In this document: one piece after another, positions 38,548 through 48,766 of the stretch
Layout: each line of letters starts with the position of its first letter
Numbering within the stretch: position 1 is the first letter of the stretch
Source: Hydrogenovibrio sp.
GTDB taxonomy: Bacteria; Pseudomonadota; Gammaproteobacteria; Thiomicrospirales; Thiomicrospiraceae
NCBI GenBank assembly: GCA_015484555.1
Contig: WFMZ01000058.1
Coordinates: forward strand, 60,984 to 124,983
DNA length: 64,000 bases
Direction of reading: 5' to 3'
The notes under the pieces: model-generated
Database searches by the model: none
Told to the model about the DNA's origin: nothing
Seen by the model: only the letters and a program-made list of their open reading frames with translations
Program-made: the position numbers and the translations under genes

Positions 38548-39720
38548 TTACAAGGCTTGTTGTATGGCGTTAAGTAGTTGTTGGTCTGTTAAGGTGACTG
38601 GGTTTCCTAACATGCTACCAGACCGACAGTTTTGGATGACCGGGTTCATTTGCTCACAAGACATTCCAAAGTCTGCCAAACTTTGCGTTAATAATTGTTG
38701 AGAAAGCGTTTTTAGAAAGTGAATAAAGTCTTCTAAGGAAGCGCTTGTGCCTAAGAAAAGTTGGCTAATTTTCAGGTATTTAGCTAATGTTTTTTGAGCT
38801 ATTTTAGTTTGCTGTGCTTGTAGCGTTTCAATGTTGGCTTGTGTAATGGGGCTAAGCAAGCAAGCGCAGACAGTACCATGAGGAACTTCAAAGAAAGCCC
38901 CGATAGGGCCTGCTAGTCCATGAACAGCACCTAAGCCAGCATTGGCTAAAGTGGTGCCAGACAAACTAGCGGCTAACATTAAGTTTTCAAACCCTTGTTG
39001 ACGATCGGTAGGAATTGAACTGTTAATTTTATCAAATGCACCTTTAAATAGGCTTAACCCTTGCCAAGCCAAAGCGTCGGTAATAGGGTTAGATTTTAAG
39101 GTGGTGTAAGACTCTATCAGCTGGGTGAAAGCATCCATTCCTGTGCTGTACAAAATGGTATCGGGGCAGGTTTCTAAAAATTGAGGATCTAACCAAACTT
39201 CTTTGGCGAGTAATTTATCATCCCGAAAAGACTTTTTAAACGCTCCAAGCTTTGACAGTACGGCATTTTTGGTGGTTTCACTGCCGGTACCTGCTGTGGT
39301 CGGCAAGGCATAAAAGGGAAGGGTTTCAACGTTAAAAGGTTTACCTAGGCCAACGCCTTCTAAATAATTCATGACAGATGTTTGGCTAGGGATAAGGCCG
39401 GCTATCGCTTTCGCGGCATCTAAGACGCTACCGCCGCCAATAGCGATAACGGCTTGTGCATTGTGTGGACTATTTTTGACCAGCTCATCGACGAGCTCAG
39501 GAGAAGGCTCTCCTGACACGGTAAATATATTGACGCGAATATCTGCTTGGTTAAGCTCGGCAATTAACTGTGCGCTGTATTGTTGCGGTTGCATTAGGAA
39601 GCGGCTGCTAATCAGTACAACAGAAGCATAGCCTTGTTTAATAATATGTTGTGCAAACTGCTGGCGAATTCCCCAACCAAAATGGGTGTTTGGGGTGGTT
39701 GCTATTTCAAATGGTTGCAT
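38548..39720 (-). CDS. Iron-containing alcohol dehydrogenase
   Basis: IGGGSVLDAAKAIAGL, PTTAGTGSETTKNAV, GAVHGLAGPIGAFFEVPHGTVCA. Confidence 0.92.
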   Translation of the reverse strand: MQPFEIATTPNTHFGWGIRQQFAQHIIKQGYASVVLISSRFLMQPQQYSAQLIAELNQADIRVNIFTVSGEPSPELVDELVKNSPHNAQAVIAIGGGSVLDAAKAIAGLIPSQTSVMNYLEGVGLGKPFNVETLPFYALPTTAGTGSETTKNAVLSKLGAFKKSFRDDKLLAKEVWLDPQFLETCPDTILYSTGMDAFTQLIESYTTLKSNPITDALAWQGLSLFKGAFDKINSSIPTDRQQGFENLMLAASLSGTTLANAGLGAVHGLAGPIGAFFEVPHGTVCACLLSPITQANIETLQAQQTKIAQKTLAKYLKISQLFLGTSASLEDFIHFLKTLSQQLLTQSLADFGMSCEQMNPVIQNCRSGSMLGNPVTLTDQQLLNAIQQAL

Positions 39721-39744
39721 ATTATTTCCTTTATTAATGAGAGA

Positions 39745-41802
39745 TTAGCCTTTTAATAAAGCTTTTAAACTGTCTAGTGTGGCATTGCCATTGGTTTTAG
39801 CTTCTTCGGGCGATATTTCTACACCAGGCTTACCATCCCATTGTAATAACTCTGCGGGCAGCTCTTCTAAAAAACGGCTGGGGTCACAACTAATAGTTTC
39901 ACCATATTTACGACGTTTTTTGGCATAGGTCATGGTTAGGCTGCGTTGCGCTCGTGTAATGCCAACATAGGCCAGGCGCCGTTCTTCTTCTAACCCTGCA
40001 TCTTCCATATTTTGCTTGTGTGGTAGTAGTTCTTCTTCCATGCCAATTAAGAAAACATGAGGGAACTCTAAGCCTTTTGAAGCATGTAAGGTCATGAGTG
40101 AAATTTGGTTTTGTTCTGTTTCTTCTTCGTTACGTTCCATCATGTCCATTAAGGTCATGTAAGACACGATTTTGTCTAGCTTCCGTTCTTCGCCATCTTC
40201 ATTTTTAGCTTTATCAATAATGCGTTCAATCCATAAGAATAAGTCACGGACTTGTTCAACACGTTTTTCCGCTTGTCTAGGCGTGGCAGAGGTTTCAAAC
40301 AACCAGTTGTCATATTCTATTTTCTCAATGAGCTGGCGAATAAATGAGATGACCTCGGAGCCTTCTTTTTCATCAGCTTCCTTTGCCCAGCCTAGTAGTA
40401 ATTGACCAAAATATTGAACGCGAGCCAGTGCTTTGCCATCTAAAACCGTACTAAGGCCAATTTCTTGTGTGGCATCAAATAAGCTGATATTTCGGCGAGT
40501 GGCATAGCCAGCTAGCTTGGTTAAGGTAGCGGCACCAATTTCTCGTTTAGGGGTGTTGACGACTCTTAAAAAAGCCGCATCATCATCTGGGTTCACAATG
40601 AGTTTTAGGTAAGACATGACGTCTTTTATTTCAGACTTTTCAAAAAAAGATTGGCCGCCAGAAATTTTGTAAGGCAGGTTTTGTTCACGTAAAGCACGTT
40701 CAAATAAGCGTGCTTGGAAGTTGCCTCGGTACAAAATGGCATAATCTTTAAACTGGGTTCTGTGTTTAAATTTATGCACAATAATTTCAGATACGGCTCT
40801 TTCCGCTTCATGGTTTTCATCGTTACAAGCCAGTACGCGTAACATTTCCCCTAAGCCCATATCTGACCAGAGTGTCTTTTCAAAGATATGCGGGTTGTTC
40901 GAAATAAGCTGGTTCGCCGCTTGTAGTATGCGGTTAGAAGAGCGGTAGTTTTGCTCTAGCTTGATGATTTCTAAGTGCGGAAAATCTTCTTTTAGCAGGT
41001 TTAAGTTTTCAGGCTGTGCACCACGCCAAGCGTAAATAGACTGGTCATCATCGCCAACTACTGTAAATCGAGCTTGAATACCGACCAATTGTTTCACTAA
41101 CGCATACTGGGCGGCATTGGTATCTTGGTACTCATCGACTAGCAAGTAGCGTACTTTATTTTGCCACTTGGTGAGAATGTCCGGTTGTTCATTAAATAAC
41201 CTAACGGGCAGGCCAATAAGGTCATCAAAGTCCATGGCGTTATAAGCTTTTAATTGCTTTTCATATAGGTCATACAAAATGGCGCGGGCTTGTTCAAGAC
41301 CGTCTGTGGCTTCACTAAGCGCTTGTTCTGGTGAGGTATGGGCATTCTTCCAGCCCGAAATATCCCATTGTGCGCCATCTAAAGTTTCTTCATCTAACTT
41401 CTGTTTTTTCAGTAAGTCTTTAATGATTTGCTTGGTATCAGAACTATCCATAATAGTGAAGTTAGCTTTGTAGCCCAATGCTTGGTACTCTTGGCGAATA
41501 ATATTTAGACCCAAGTTGTGGAAGGTAGAAACGTTAATGCCTTGTGTGTTTTCATTTTTAAGCAACTTCATTACACGCTCTTTCATTTCACGCGCAGACT
41601 TGTTGGTAAAGGTTAGGGCATAAATATGATAAGGCTTAATATCGAGCTTACGAATGAGGTAGGCAATCTTTTCAGTGATGACTCTGGTTTTGCCTGAACC
41701 TGCACCCGCTAAGACTAACGCAGGGGTATTGGTGTGTAAAACAGCTTTGCGTTGACGTTCATTTAATGAGTGCATGGGGCGGAAAAGGTGTCCAAAATTC
41801 AA
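39745..41802 (-). CDS. rep: ATP-dependent DNA helicase Rep
   Basis: UvrD/Rep motifs LAGAGSGKTRVI, VDEYQDTNAAQ, VGDDDQSIYAWRGA; start may be the internal Met at 41775 (MHSLNERQ). Confidence 0.93.
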   Translation of the reverse strand: MNFGHLFRPMHSLNERQRKAVLHTNTPALVLAGAGSGKTRVITEKIAYLIRKLDIKPYHIYALTFTNKSAREMKERVMKLLKNENTQGINVSTFHNLGLNIIRQEYQALGYKANFTIMDSSDTKQIIKDLLKKQKLDEETLDGAQWDISGWKNAHTSPEQALSEATDGLEQARAILYDLYEKQLKAYNAMDFDDLIGLPVRLFNEQPDILTKWQNKVRYLLVDEYQDTNAAQYALVKQLVGIQARFTVVGDDDQSIYAWRGAQPENLNLLKEDFPHLEIIKLEQNYRSSNRILQAANQLISNNPHIFEKTLWSDMGLGEMLRVLACNDENHEAERAVSEIIVHKFKHRTQFKDYAILYRGNFQARLFERALREQNLPYKISGGQSFFEKSEIKDVMSYLKLIVNPDDDAAFLRVVNTPKREIGAATLTKLAGYATRRNISLFDATQEIGLSTVLDGKALARVQYFGQLLLGWAKEADEKEGSEVISFIRQLIEKIEYDNWLFETSATPRQAEKRVEQVRDLFLWIERIIDKAKNEDGEERKLDKIVSYMTLMDMMERNEEETEQNQISLMTLHASKGLEFPHVFLIGMEEELLPHKQNMEDAGLEEERRLAYVGITRAQRSLTMTYAKKRRKYGETISCDPSRFLEELPAELLQWDGKPGVEISPEEAKTNGNATLDSLKALLKG

Positions 41803-41969
41803 GATGAGTAAGCAATCGCTATTTTAACAGTTAACTTTAAATTTGAATGGGGTTTTTACAACAAATAAAAGTGGGTATGGGTAAGCTAAATTAAGAAAAG
41901 CAACGTGCAAATAAGATGTGAAGCTGTTAATCTACTCCTTTAATTAAATCAGATCTAAACCAGAAATTT

Positions 41970-42875
41970 ATGAAAAAACTATTTATCCTATTGTTAACCC
42001 TCTCTTCTTTTATGGCCTTTGCTTCTGTGGCAGAAGCAAAACGTTTTGGCTTTGGCAAAAGCTTTGGCTACTCTAAGCAGGTCGCGCCTAAAAATTATGG
42101 TCAGAAAAATACCTTCAAGACTTCTCCTGCTAGCAAGCCTAGTGCACAACCTGGTAAAGCGGGTGCCGCAAAGTCTCGTTCGGCTGGTCTAGGTATTTTA
42201 GGTGGCTTAGCAGCAGGGGGGCTGTTGGCGGCTTTATTTATGGGGGGTGGCTTTGATGGCATTCAGCTATTTGATATTTTAATCATTGGCGTAGTAGGCT
42301 TTATCTTGTTTAAGTTGTTTATTTATTTTCGTCGTCAACCGAAGTATGCAGGTCATCAAGATGAGTATGCGGTTCATCAAGATGAGCAACCCCCTGCAAA
42401 CACGCAACAACGTGACAATGTGCAAGCAGCTTACCCAGCACCGAGTGCATCGGGTTCTATTTTTGGAACCGCTTTATCAGAAGAAGCACAGCCTATTTCA
42501 GAATTGCCTGCTTGGTTTGATGAACAAGGGTTTGTTGACAATGCTAAGTCACACTTTGTTGCTGTGCAGGCCGCTTGGGATGCCGCAGATGTGACTGAGC
42601 TAAAAGACTATTGCTCGCCAGAATTATTAGCGGCTATGTCAGTTGAAATGGCCGCTTTACAACCTGGTGCAAACCATACGGTGGTTGATGAGCTGAACGT
42701 TGAGTTAGTCGATGCTGTTTTAGATGGTGAATATCTCGTGGTAAGTGTACGTTTTACGGGCTTTATTATTGAAGAGTTGGGTGGCGAAGCCCATGCCTTT
42801 AATGAAATTTGGCATATTCGTCGTTTGGCTGAAGGATCGGGCAACTGGCAAATTTCGGGTATTCAACAGCCTTGA
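41970..42875 (+). CDS. Tim44-like domain membrane protein
   Basis: Signal peptide, KRFGFGKSFGYSKQ, GGLLAALFMGGGFDGI, C-terminal Tim44-like domain. Confidence 0.8.
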   Translation: MKKLFILLLTLSSFMAFASVAEAKRFGFGKSFGYSKQVAPKNYGQKNTFKTSPASKPSAQPGKAGAAKSRSAGLGILGGLAAGGLLAALFMGGGFDGIQLFDILIIGVVGFILFKLFIYFRRQPKYAGHQDEYAVHQDEQPPANTQQRDNVQAAYPAPSASGSIFGTALSEEAQPISELPAWFDEQGFVDNAKSHFVAVQAAWDAADVTELKDYCSPELLAAMSVEMAALQPGANHTVVDELNVELVDAVLDGEYLVVSVRFTGFIIEELGGEAHAFNEIWHIRRLAEGSGNWQISGIQQP

Positions 42876-43008
42876 TTTGACTATATTTGAGTTAACCCTT
42901 TGTTTTGACAGCCTAAATGCGCTGAACAATGCTTTATCAAATAAAGTTATGTATAATCGTTTCAGTAGGTTAGTATATTTCCTATAAGTTGATGAGAGGG
43001 GTGGCAAC

Positions 43009-43455
43009 ATGAATATGAAACGTTTACGAGTTTGGGTTTCTTTATTGGGTGTAGTGTTTATACTGTCAGCTTGTGAAAAAGCACCGGTCAATATTACCTC
43101 CGTCAGTTTTGTTAACGATGACAAAGGCTCTGGAAACTTTAATCGTATGGTTAAGATTTGTTTCGAAGAACCTCTTAGTAGTACTTACTATCATAAAATT
43201 ACGATTGTAACAAAGCAGTCTTACAAATTAACGGGTGGTAATTTCTTGCGCCCAATGGCTTCTGATCCAGACAATAAATGTCAGCAACGTAATCTATATA
43301 GCTATATTAATAAGTCTTCTCCTCTGGGATCCCGTGAAATGATTAAAGACTACATGACGCCGGGTAATATCCACCAAGTGCTGGTTCAGATTTATGCTAA
43401 CAAGCCTAAAGGTAAAGAGCTGCCTATGACGGAAGCCTTGTTTACAAACCTTTAA
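43009..43455 (+). CDS. Hypothetical lipoprotein
   Basis: Lipobox (VFILSAC) after short signal peptide; no family recognised. Confidence 0.7.
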   Translation: MNMKRLRVWVSLLGVVFILSACEKAPVNITSVSFVNDDKGSGNFNRMVKICFEEPLSSTYYHKITIVTKQSYKLTGGNFLRPMASDPDNKCQQRNLYSYINKSSPLGSREMIKDYMTPGNIHQVLVQIYANKPKGKELPMTEALFTNL

Positions 43456-43468
43456 TTCTAGTGACACT

Positions 43469-43485
43469 CACCCCTGGCGATTTTT
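43469..43485 (-). repeat. Dispersed repeat copy R7
   Basis: cacccctggcgattttt; exact core, 14 bp after a stop codon. Confidence 0.9.
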
Positions 43486-43518
43486 AACCTTTATCGCTTT
43501 TTATTAGGAATATACTTT

Positions 43519-44262
43519 ATGATAAACCAAGCCAAATCCACTACTTTAAATAGTATTTCATTGCCGCTTAAAGCCTTGTTTACAGGTTACCTTTTGGTCA
43601 TTGGCGTGGGGCTATTGATGGCTGGTGCGCAAATTATGCTGACTCACGGCATGGCAGACGGAAAACCAGGGTTATCCATTGATGATATTGTGTATAGTTA
43701 CTATGGTCATCGAAATAATTCAAAACTGGAATCTAAATTAAATGGATCTATGAAAGATAAAGCGCCCGAAAATGTGCGTTTTCAGCTAATAGAATGGGCT
43801 AGAAAAGGAGCGAAAGCTAAAGACTGGGAACCTAGCATTAAAGGTATTACTCAGCAATATTGTGTGAAATGTCATTCTGTCGTACCCGGTATTCCTAATT
43901 TCACTAAATTAAGTGCATTTCAGAAAGTTGCTCAAGTGGATGAAGGAGATGACTATAAAAAGTTAACCCGAATTTCTCATATTCATTTATTCGGTATCGC
44001 CTTTATTTTCTTTTTTGTCGGGTTTATTTTCTCAATGGCACAGGGTTTTTCCAGTCGAGTTCAAGCAGCGATTATTGCCATTCCTTTTGTCTTTTTATTG
44101 GTAGATGTTAGTTCTTGGTGGCTCACTAAATTAGACCCTGAATTTGCTATATTGGTCATTGTTGGGGGAGGGGCTTATAGCTTGGCTTCTGGTGTTATGA
44201 TTGCGACTTCTCTTTACCAAATGTGGGTAATGGACTGGTTAGCCAATAGGCGACTAAAATAG
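43519..44262 (+). CDS. Membrane protein with single c-type heme motif
   Basis: 247 aa; N-terminal TM, QQYCVKCHSVVPG (CxxCH), followed by three or more TM segments. Confidence 0.65.
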   Translation: MINQAKSTTLNSISLPLKALFTGYLLVIGVGLLMAGAQIMLTHGMADGKPGLSIDDIVYSYYGHRNNSKLESKLNGSMKDKAPENVRFQLIEWARKGAKAKDWEPSIKGITQQYCVKCHSVVPGIPNFTKLSAFQKVAQVDEGDDYKKLTRISHIHLFGIAFIFFFVGFIFSMAQGFSSRVQAAIIAIPFVFLLVDVSSWWLTKLDPEFAILVIVGGGAYSLASGVMIATSLYQMWVMDWLANRRLK

Positions 44263-44318
44263 CACAGTTTTCTAACTTATGTCGTTAGTGGTTCACTAAA
44301 TATCAAGCTAGCAGTTAT

Positions 44319-44337
44319 CCCACCCCTGGCGATTTTT
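44319..44337 (-). repeat. Dispersed repeat copy R8
   Basis: cccacccctggcgattttt; exact core; intergenic before truD. Confidence 0.9.
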
Positions 44338-44402
44338 GGCTTGCCAGAGGTGAATTCTATGCCTTTTCTTTCTTAAATACTTATCTTAGGGGCTTATCGT
44401 TA

Positions 44403-45434
44403 ATGTCCATGAACTTTCCTTTTGAATATGCTTATTCTGTAGCGCAATCCTCTGCTATTTTGAAGCAGGTAGTTGAAGACTTTGTGGTTACTGAAACCAT
44501 TGCCTATCCGCTTTCTGGCGAGGGTGAACATGTTTGGTGTTGGGTAGAAAAGCAGAATCAAAATTCAGAATGGGTTGCTAAACAAATTGCTAAATTTTGT
44601 GGGGTGACCAATGCTGAAATGGGGCTAGCTGGTAAGAAAGACAAGCAAGCGGTCACCTATCAATGGATGAGCTGTCATTTACCTGGTAAGCCTATCCCTG
44701 ACTTTTCGTCATTGAATGTCGCGGGCGTCAAAATCCTTAAAGCGATGAAGCATGACAAGAAACTACAAACAGGTGGCTTGTCTGGTAATGAGTTTGCATT
44801 ACGTTTAAGAGATGTGAAGGGTGACCCTACAGAGGTTGAAGCGAATTTACAGCGAGTTCAACAGCAAGGCTTTGCCAACTACTTTGGTGAACAGCGTTTT
44901 GGGGTAGAAGGCCAAAATTTAACCCAAGCAATCGCTTTTTTTAAGGGTGAAATACGCCCTAAACGTCACCAAAAAACAATGTATATTTCAGCCGCTCGCT
45001 CCTGGGTTTTTAATGAAATTTTAAGTGAACGCTTGGCAGAAGGTTCTTGGAATCAATACCAAGCGGGTGATGCTTTTCAGCTGGCGGGTTCAAAAAAGTG
45101 GTTTGTAGATGATAGTGATGCTTCGTTACCTAGCCGAGTTAATGAGCAGGATATTCACCCAACAGGCGCATTAGCCGGTAAAGGAACCTTAGCTTCAAAA
45201 GGCCATGTTCAAGTTTTAGAACAAGCCGTTATAGACAAACACCCTGTTTGGGTAAAAGGTTTGGAAAAGCTAGGCCTGAAGCAAGAAAGGCGTGCTTTGC
45301 GAGTCGTGCCTAAAGGCATGAAATGGCAATGGGAAGGTAATGATTTATTGCTTAACTTTGGATTGCCTGCGGGCAGTTACGCGACGATGTTGGTACGTGA
45401 AGTCTTAAATGCAGAAGAAGCTTTACCCGAGTAA
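44403..45434 (+). CDS. truD: tRNA pseudouridine(13) synthase TruD
   Basis: MGLAGKKDKQAVTYQW, ANYFGEQRFG. Confidence 0.93.
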   Translation: MSMNFPFEYAYSVAQSSAILKQVVEDFVVTETIAYPLSGEGEHVWCWVEKQNQNSEWVAKQIAKFCGVTNAEMGLAGKKDKQAVTYQWMSCHLPGKPIPDFSSLNVAGVKILKAMKHDKKLQTGGLSGNEFALRLRDVKGDPTEVEANLQRVQQQGFANYFGEQRFGVEGQNLTQAIAFFKGEIRPKRHQKTMYISAARSWVFNEILSERLAEGSWNQYQAGDAFQLAGSKKWFVDDSDASLPSRVNEQDIHPTGALAGKGTLASKGHVQVLEQAVIDKHPVWVKGLEKLGLKQERRALRVVPKGMKWQWEGNDLLLNFGLPAGSYATMLVREVLNAEEALPE

Positions 45435-45446
45435 TAGAGTAAGGCG

Positions 45447-45887
45447 TTACTTTTTATAAAGGTCTTCTGGACTGATAATAGGGTCAGAAGTGATGGTCGC
45501 GGTATGGCCTTCTACTTGTGTGTAGAAGCAACTCTTTCGGCCAGAATGACAAGCCGGGCCTGTTTGGTCTACTTGTAATAAAATGGTGTCGCCATCACAG
45601 TCAAACGCCAAGCTTTTCAATAGTTGAATTTGCCCAGACTCTTCACCCTTACGCCAATAGTTTTGGCGAGAACGAGACCAATAACAAACACGGCCTGTTT
45701 CTAAGGTTTCTAATAAAGACGGTTCATTCATCCACGCCATCATTAAAATTTCTTTGCTGTCATATTGTTGAGCAATAGCGGGTATTAAGCCGTTACTGTC
45801 GTATTTGACTTGTGCGCGCAAACTTTCCCAGTCAAACTGATCATCTTTATGGGCTTTTTCTAAGATTTTAAAGGTAGGCGTTATCAT
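45447..45887 (-). CDS. hisI: Phosphoribosyl-AMP cyclohydrolase
   Basis: LMMAWMNEPSLLETLETGRVCYWSRSRQNYWRKGEESG, CDGDTILLQVDQTGPACHSGRKSCFY. Confidence 0.93.
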   Translation of the reverse strand: MITPTFKILEKAHKDDQFDWESLRAQVKYDSNGLIPAIAQQYDSKEILMMAWMNEPSLLETLETGRVCYWSRSRQNYWRKGEESGQIQLLKSLAFDCDGDTILLQVDQTGPACHSGRKSCFYTQVEGHTATITSDPIISPEDLYKK

Positions 45888-45895
45888 GTTGGCGT

Positions 45896-46975
45896 TTATT
45901 TTTTACGTTTGGCTTGTGCAAAAGCGGCTGCAAATGGGTTGTTGCTAATTTCAGCATGCTTAGGCTCTGGCTTTTTAATCGTTACTTGTGACTTACGGCC
46001 TTTTGACAACATGGCTAAGAATAATTCTGCTGTTGCTCTAGCATCTGCCAAGGCATCGTGTGCATCGCCAGGGAATGGCTTGCCTAGAATAACCTCATAA
46101 GCCATGGTTAGCTTAGGGGTCTTGTAGAACCAGTACATTTTTTCAGACTGCCAGCGTAGTGCGCCAATTAAGTCTTTAGCCGAAACGGCAACATCTAACC
46201 ATTTTGTGTAATCTAGGTCAAAGTCTAGCATCTTTTTAGCCGCCCCTTTTTCAAGGTAAGCATAGTCAGACTCTGTGCTGTAGGCCAAGACAATATCGGC
46301 TTCTTGTAAAATAGGATAAAAACCTTCCCAAGCTTCGGCTAGGAAAGGGGCGTCTTTCACCATTTCGGTGGTAATATTGTGTTTTTCATTTTCAGGAATG
46401 TCGTAACCAGGGTTAATTAACTGGCTGTAAAGTTCCTTACCTTCTAAGTCGCAAATAGACACCTGAATCATATCTGCTGTTTCTTTGGTGCAAATGTCGG
46501 TAGCTTCAATATCGATACAAACCACTTTCTTGCCTTTAAGCATGCCATCCATTTCTTTTAGTTTGAAATGAGCATCGTTCCGGCGTTCTTGAATAAGGTT
46601 AATGACTTCTGATGAGGTAAATTCAGCCACTAAATCGGTTAACTTAGCGGTTAGCTTTTTAACCGACTTGGTGAGTGATTTTTGAACCGCTTCATCATCA
46701 CTGGCTTTTACGATCATCTCGTCCACAGTCATGCTTTCGCCATTGACTTGCATGTTATTTAAGATGTTAGCAATAATTTTTTGATCATTAAAATCAAACT
46801 GCTCTAATGCAGGGATTTTTAAGGTGGCGTTTAATAAGGCTTTTTCACCCTTAGCAGGGGAAGCAATAACGTTAATACCTTTGATGTTCAAACCATCAGA
46901 TGAGGCAACGGCAACAATATATTCTTTAATAGGTTGGTTACGTTTGTCGATCAGAATTAGCTGTGCATTGCTCAT
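45896..46975 (-). CDS. DnaQ-like 3'-5' exonuclease with N-terminal extension
   Basis: CIDIEATD (ExoI) and HDALADARATAELFL (ExoIII); about 150 aa unrecognised N-terminal region. Confidence 0.8.
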   Translation of the reverse strand: MSNAQLILIDKRNQPIKEYIVAVASSDGLNIKGINVIASPAKGEKALLNATLKIPALEQFDFNDQKIIANILNNMQVNGESMTVDEMIVKASDDEAVQKSLTKSVKKLTAKLTDLVAEFTSSEVINLIQERRNDAHFKLKEMDGMLKGKKVVCIDIEATDICTKETADMIQVSICDLEGKELYSQLINPGYDIPENEKHNITTEMVKDAPFLAEAWEGFYPILQEADIVLAYSTESDYAYLEKGAAKKMLDFDLDYTKWLDVAVSAKDLIGALRWQSEKMYWFYKTPKLTMAYEVILGKPFPGDAHDALADARATAELFLAMLSKGRKSQVTIKKPEPKHAEISNNPFAAAFAQAKRKK

Positions 46976-47185
46976 GGTAAAAAGTCTGTCTTATTATAAA
47001 AAATGTTATTTTAACTTATGTTGCGGTAAAGTCTGCGATTAATTAGGGGAATGTTTGGTTAAAAAAATGACCTCGAACATGCTTAATTTGCATGTCAGTT
47101 ATTGAGTAGGTATAGTTATTTTATATTTCTTGATATAGGTGTTGAAAGGGTGGCTCAGGCGGGTAGTTTTGGGTAAACAACCGCT

Positions 47186-47204
47186 AAAATCGCCAGGGGT
47201 GGTC
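47186..47204 (+). repeat. Dispersed repeat copy R9
   Basis: aaaatcgccaggggtggtc; exact core; intergenic. Confidence 0.9.
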
Positions 47205-47246
47205 TGGCCAGATAAAGCTTGTTTAAGTTTACTTTACAGTCGCCTG

Positions 47247-47750
47247 TTAAGGTTTGCTAGCTTGTTTGGGCGTAATATGTTTGTTTTGAGTGATTAGCCT
47301 GAAAGGGACTTGGTGAATATGCCCTTTGTTATCTAAAATCATTACCGATAATAGCCACTCCATACTGCTGTTGGTGCAAAAAGCTAACAAAGCCTTACCA
47401 GAAAATTTCTGATTGCTATCTTTTGTTAAATCAATTCGATTGTAGCCCATATACATGTTGGTGCCAGTAATATCCAGCTGAACTTTTTTAGCTTGAATGC
47501 CTTTAATGGTGACGTTAACCTGAAGTTGTTGTGCAATTGGAATGGGTTGGTTTGGGCTAATACTTAAGCTAACACTCGCGCCATTTTGTTGATTACTACA
47601 CTGTCCAGAATGGAGGTTGCAAGCTTCATTAATGCCCCAAACATCAACAGCTGGCTTTTCACTGCAGCCAGATAGGGGCAGTGTTGCCAATAACGCTAGG
47701 CTAAAAAGAAAGAAAGTTTTTAGGGGTGGAAAGGTAGCTATCTCTCGCAT
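47247..47750 (-). CDS. Hypothetical lipoprotein
   Basis: Start at MREIATFPPLKTFFLFSLALLATLPLSGC (lipobox LSGC); ORF can extend to 47816 but the signal peptide supports 47750. Confidence 0.7.
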   Translation of the reverse strand: MREIATFPPLKTFFLFSLALLATLPLSGCSEKPAVDVWGINEACNLHSGQCSNQQNGASVSLSISPNQPIPIAQQLQVNVTIKGIQAKKVQLDITGTNMYMGYNRIDLTKDSNQKFSGKALLAFCTNSSMEWLLSVMILDNKGHIHQVPFRLITQNKHITPKQASKP

Positions 47751-47803
47751 GATAAGTCTCTTAAATATAGGGGGTTTATAAGGTTTGACTATACTTTCTA
47801 ATG

Positions 47804-48619
47804 CTAATTTTGGCAAGTAGAACAGTAGTAGCTAGCCCGTTGCGCTTGTATTATTTTTTGAATAGGCGTTCCGCAAGCACCACAATCTTGTCCCGCTCGA
47901 CCATATACCGCTAGTTGTTGTACAAAGTAACCGGGTTTGCCATCGGGTGCTGAAAAGTCTTTTAAGGTGGTGCCACCTTGTTCAATGGCTTTTTCTAAAA
48001 TAACTTTAATGTTCTTAACCAGGTTTTCTGCTTCTTGTAAGCTTAAGCTGTTGGCTATTCTAGTGGGTAGTATTTGGCTTTTAGATAAGGATTCATTGGC
48101 ATAAATATTGCCCACGCCCACCACACATTTGTTATCCATTAACAGTACTTTAATACTCACTTTTCGCTTTAAACATTGGCGATGAAAATAGTCTGCTGAA
48201 AACTCATCGGTTAGAGGTTCTGGCCCTAAATGACGTAATAGCTTAAAGGTTTTAATAGGCTCTTCTGTCCAAAGCATAGCGCCAAAACGTCTAGGGTCGT
48301 GGTAACGCAATAACCAACCATTATCAAATTCAATATCAACATGGTCATGCTTTTGTGGGGGCGTGTCGCGGGGTAATATTTTTAAGTTGCCAGACATCCC
48401 TAAGTGAATAATTAAATGCCCTTTGTTTGTCTTTAAAAGCAGGTACTTTGCCCGTCGGCTTATTTTGTTAATAACCAGTCCTGCGAGAGTTTCAGGTAAA
48501 GAAGTCGGTATTTCCCAACGTAATTGGTGCTGGCGAATAATGACCTTTTGAACAGTTTGGTTTAACACTTTCGGGGTAATGCCTTTGCGCGTGGTTTCTA
48601 CTTCGGGTAATTCTGGCAT
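47804..48619 (-). CDS. mutM: Formamidopyrimidine-DNA glycosylase
   Basis: MPELPEVETTRKGI, C-terminal zinc finger CGACGTPIQKIIQAQRASYYCSTCQ. Confidence 0.96.
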   Translation of the reverse strand: MPELPEVETTRKGITPKVLNQTVQKVIIRQHQLRWEIPTSLPETLAGLVINKISRRAKYLLLKTNKGHLIIHLGMSGNLKILPRDTPPQKHDHVDIEFDNGWLLRYHDPRRFGAMLWTEEPIKTFKLLRHLGPEPLTDEFSADYFHRQCLKRKVSIKVLLMDNKCVVGVGNIYANESLSKSQILPTRIANSLSLQEAENLVKNIKVILEKAIEQGGTTLKDFSAPDGKPGYFVQQLAVYGRAGQDCGACGTPIQKIIQAQRASYYCSTCQN

Positions 48620-48766
48620 GGTATTTTCTTTATAGTTTGATGTATTGGCAGTTAACGAGCTTACTACATAACGTGATTGAGTGTATCTAGGTCAGGTTAA
48701 GTTTTTTCATTTTAGCCGATACAGAAATATAAGAGCATGGCTAATTTTTGAACGGAGGAGACGGTT

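Noticed and set aside
42905-42957. TTGACA and TATAAT boxes upstream of the 43009 lipoprotein gene
   Set aside because: Spacer is about 41 bp, incompatible with a single sigma70 promoter.
46064-46078. atcgccagggaatgg, resembling the dispersed repeat
   Set aside because: Only ATCGCCAGGG shared; lacks the GGTGG part and the A-run; likely coincidence.
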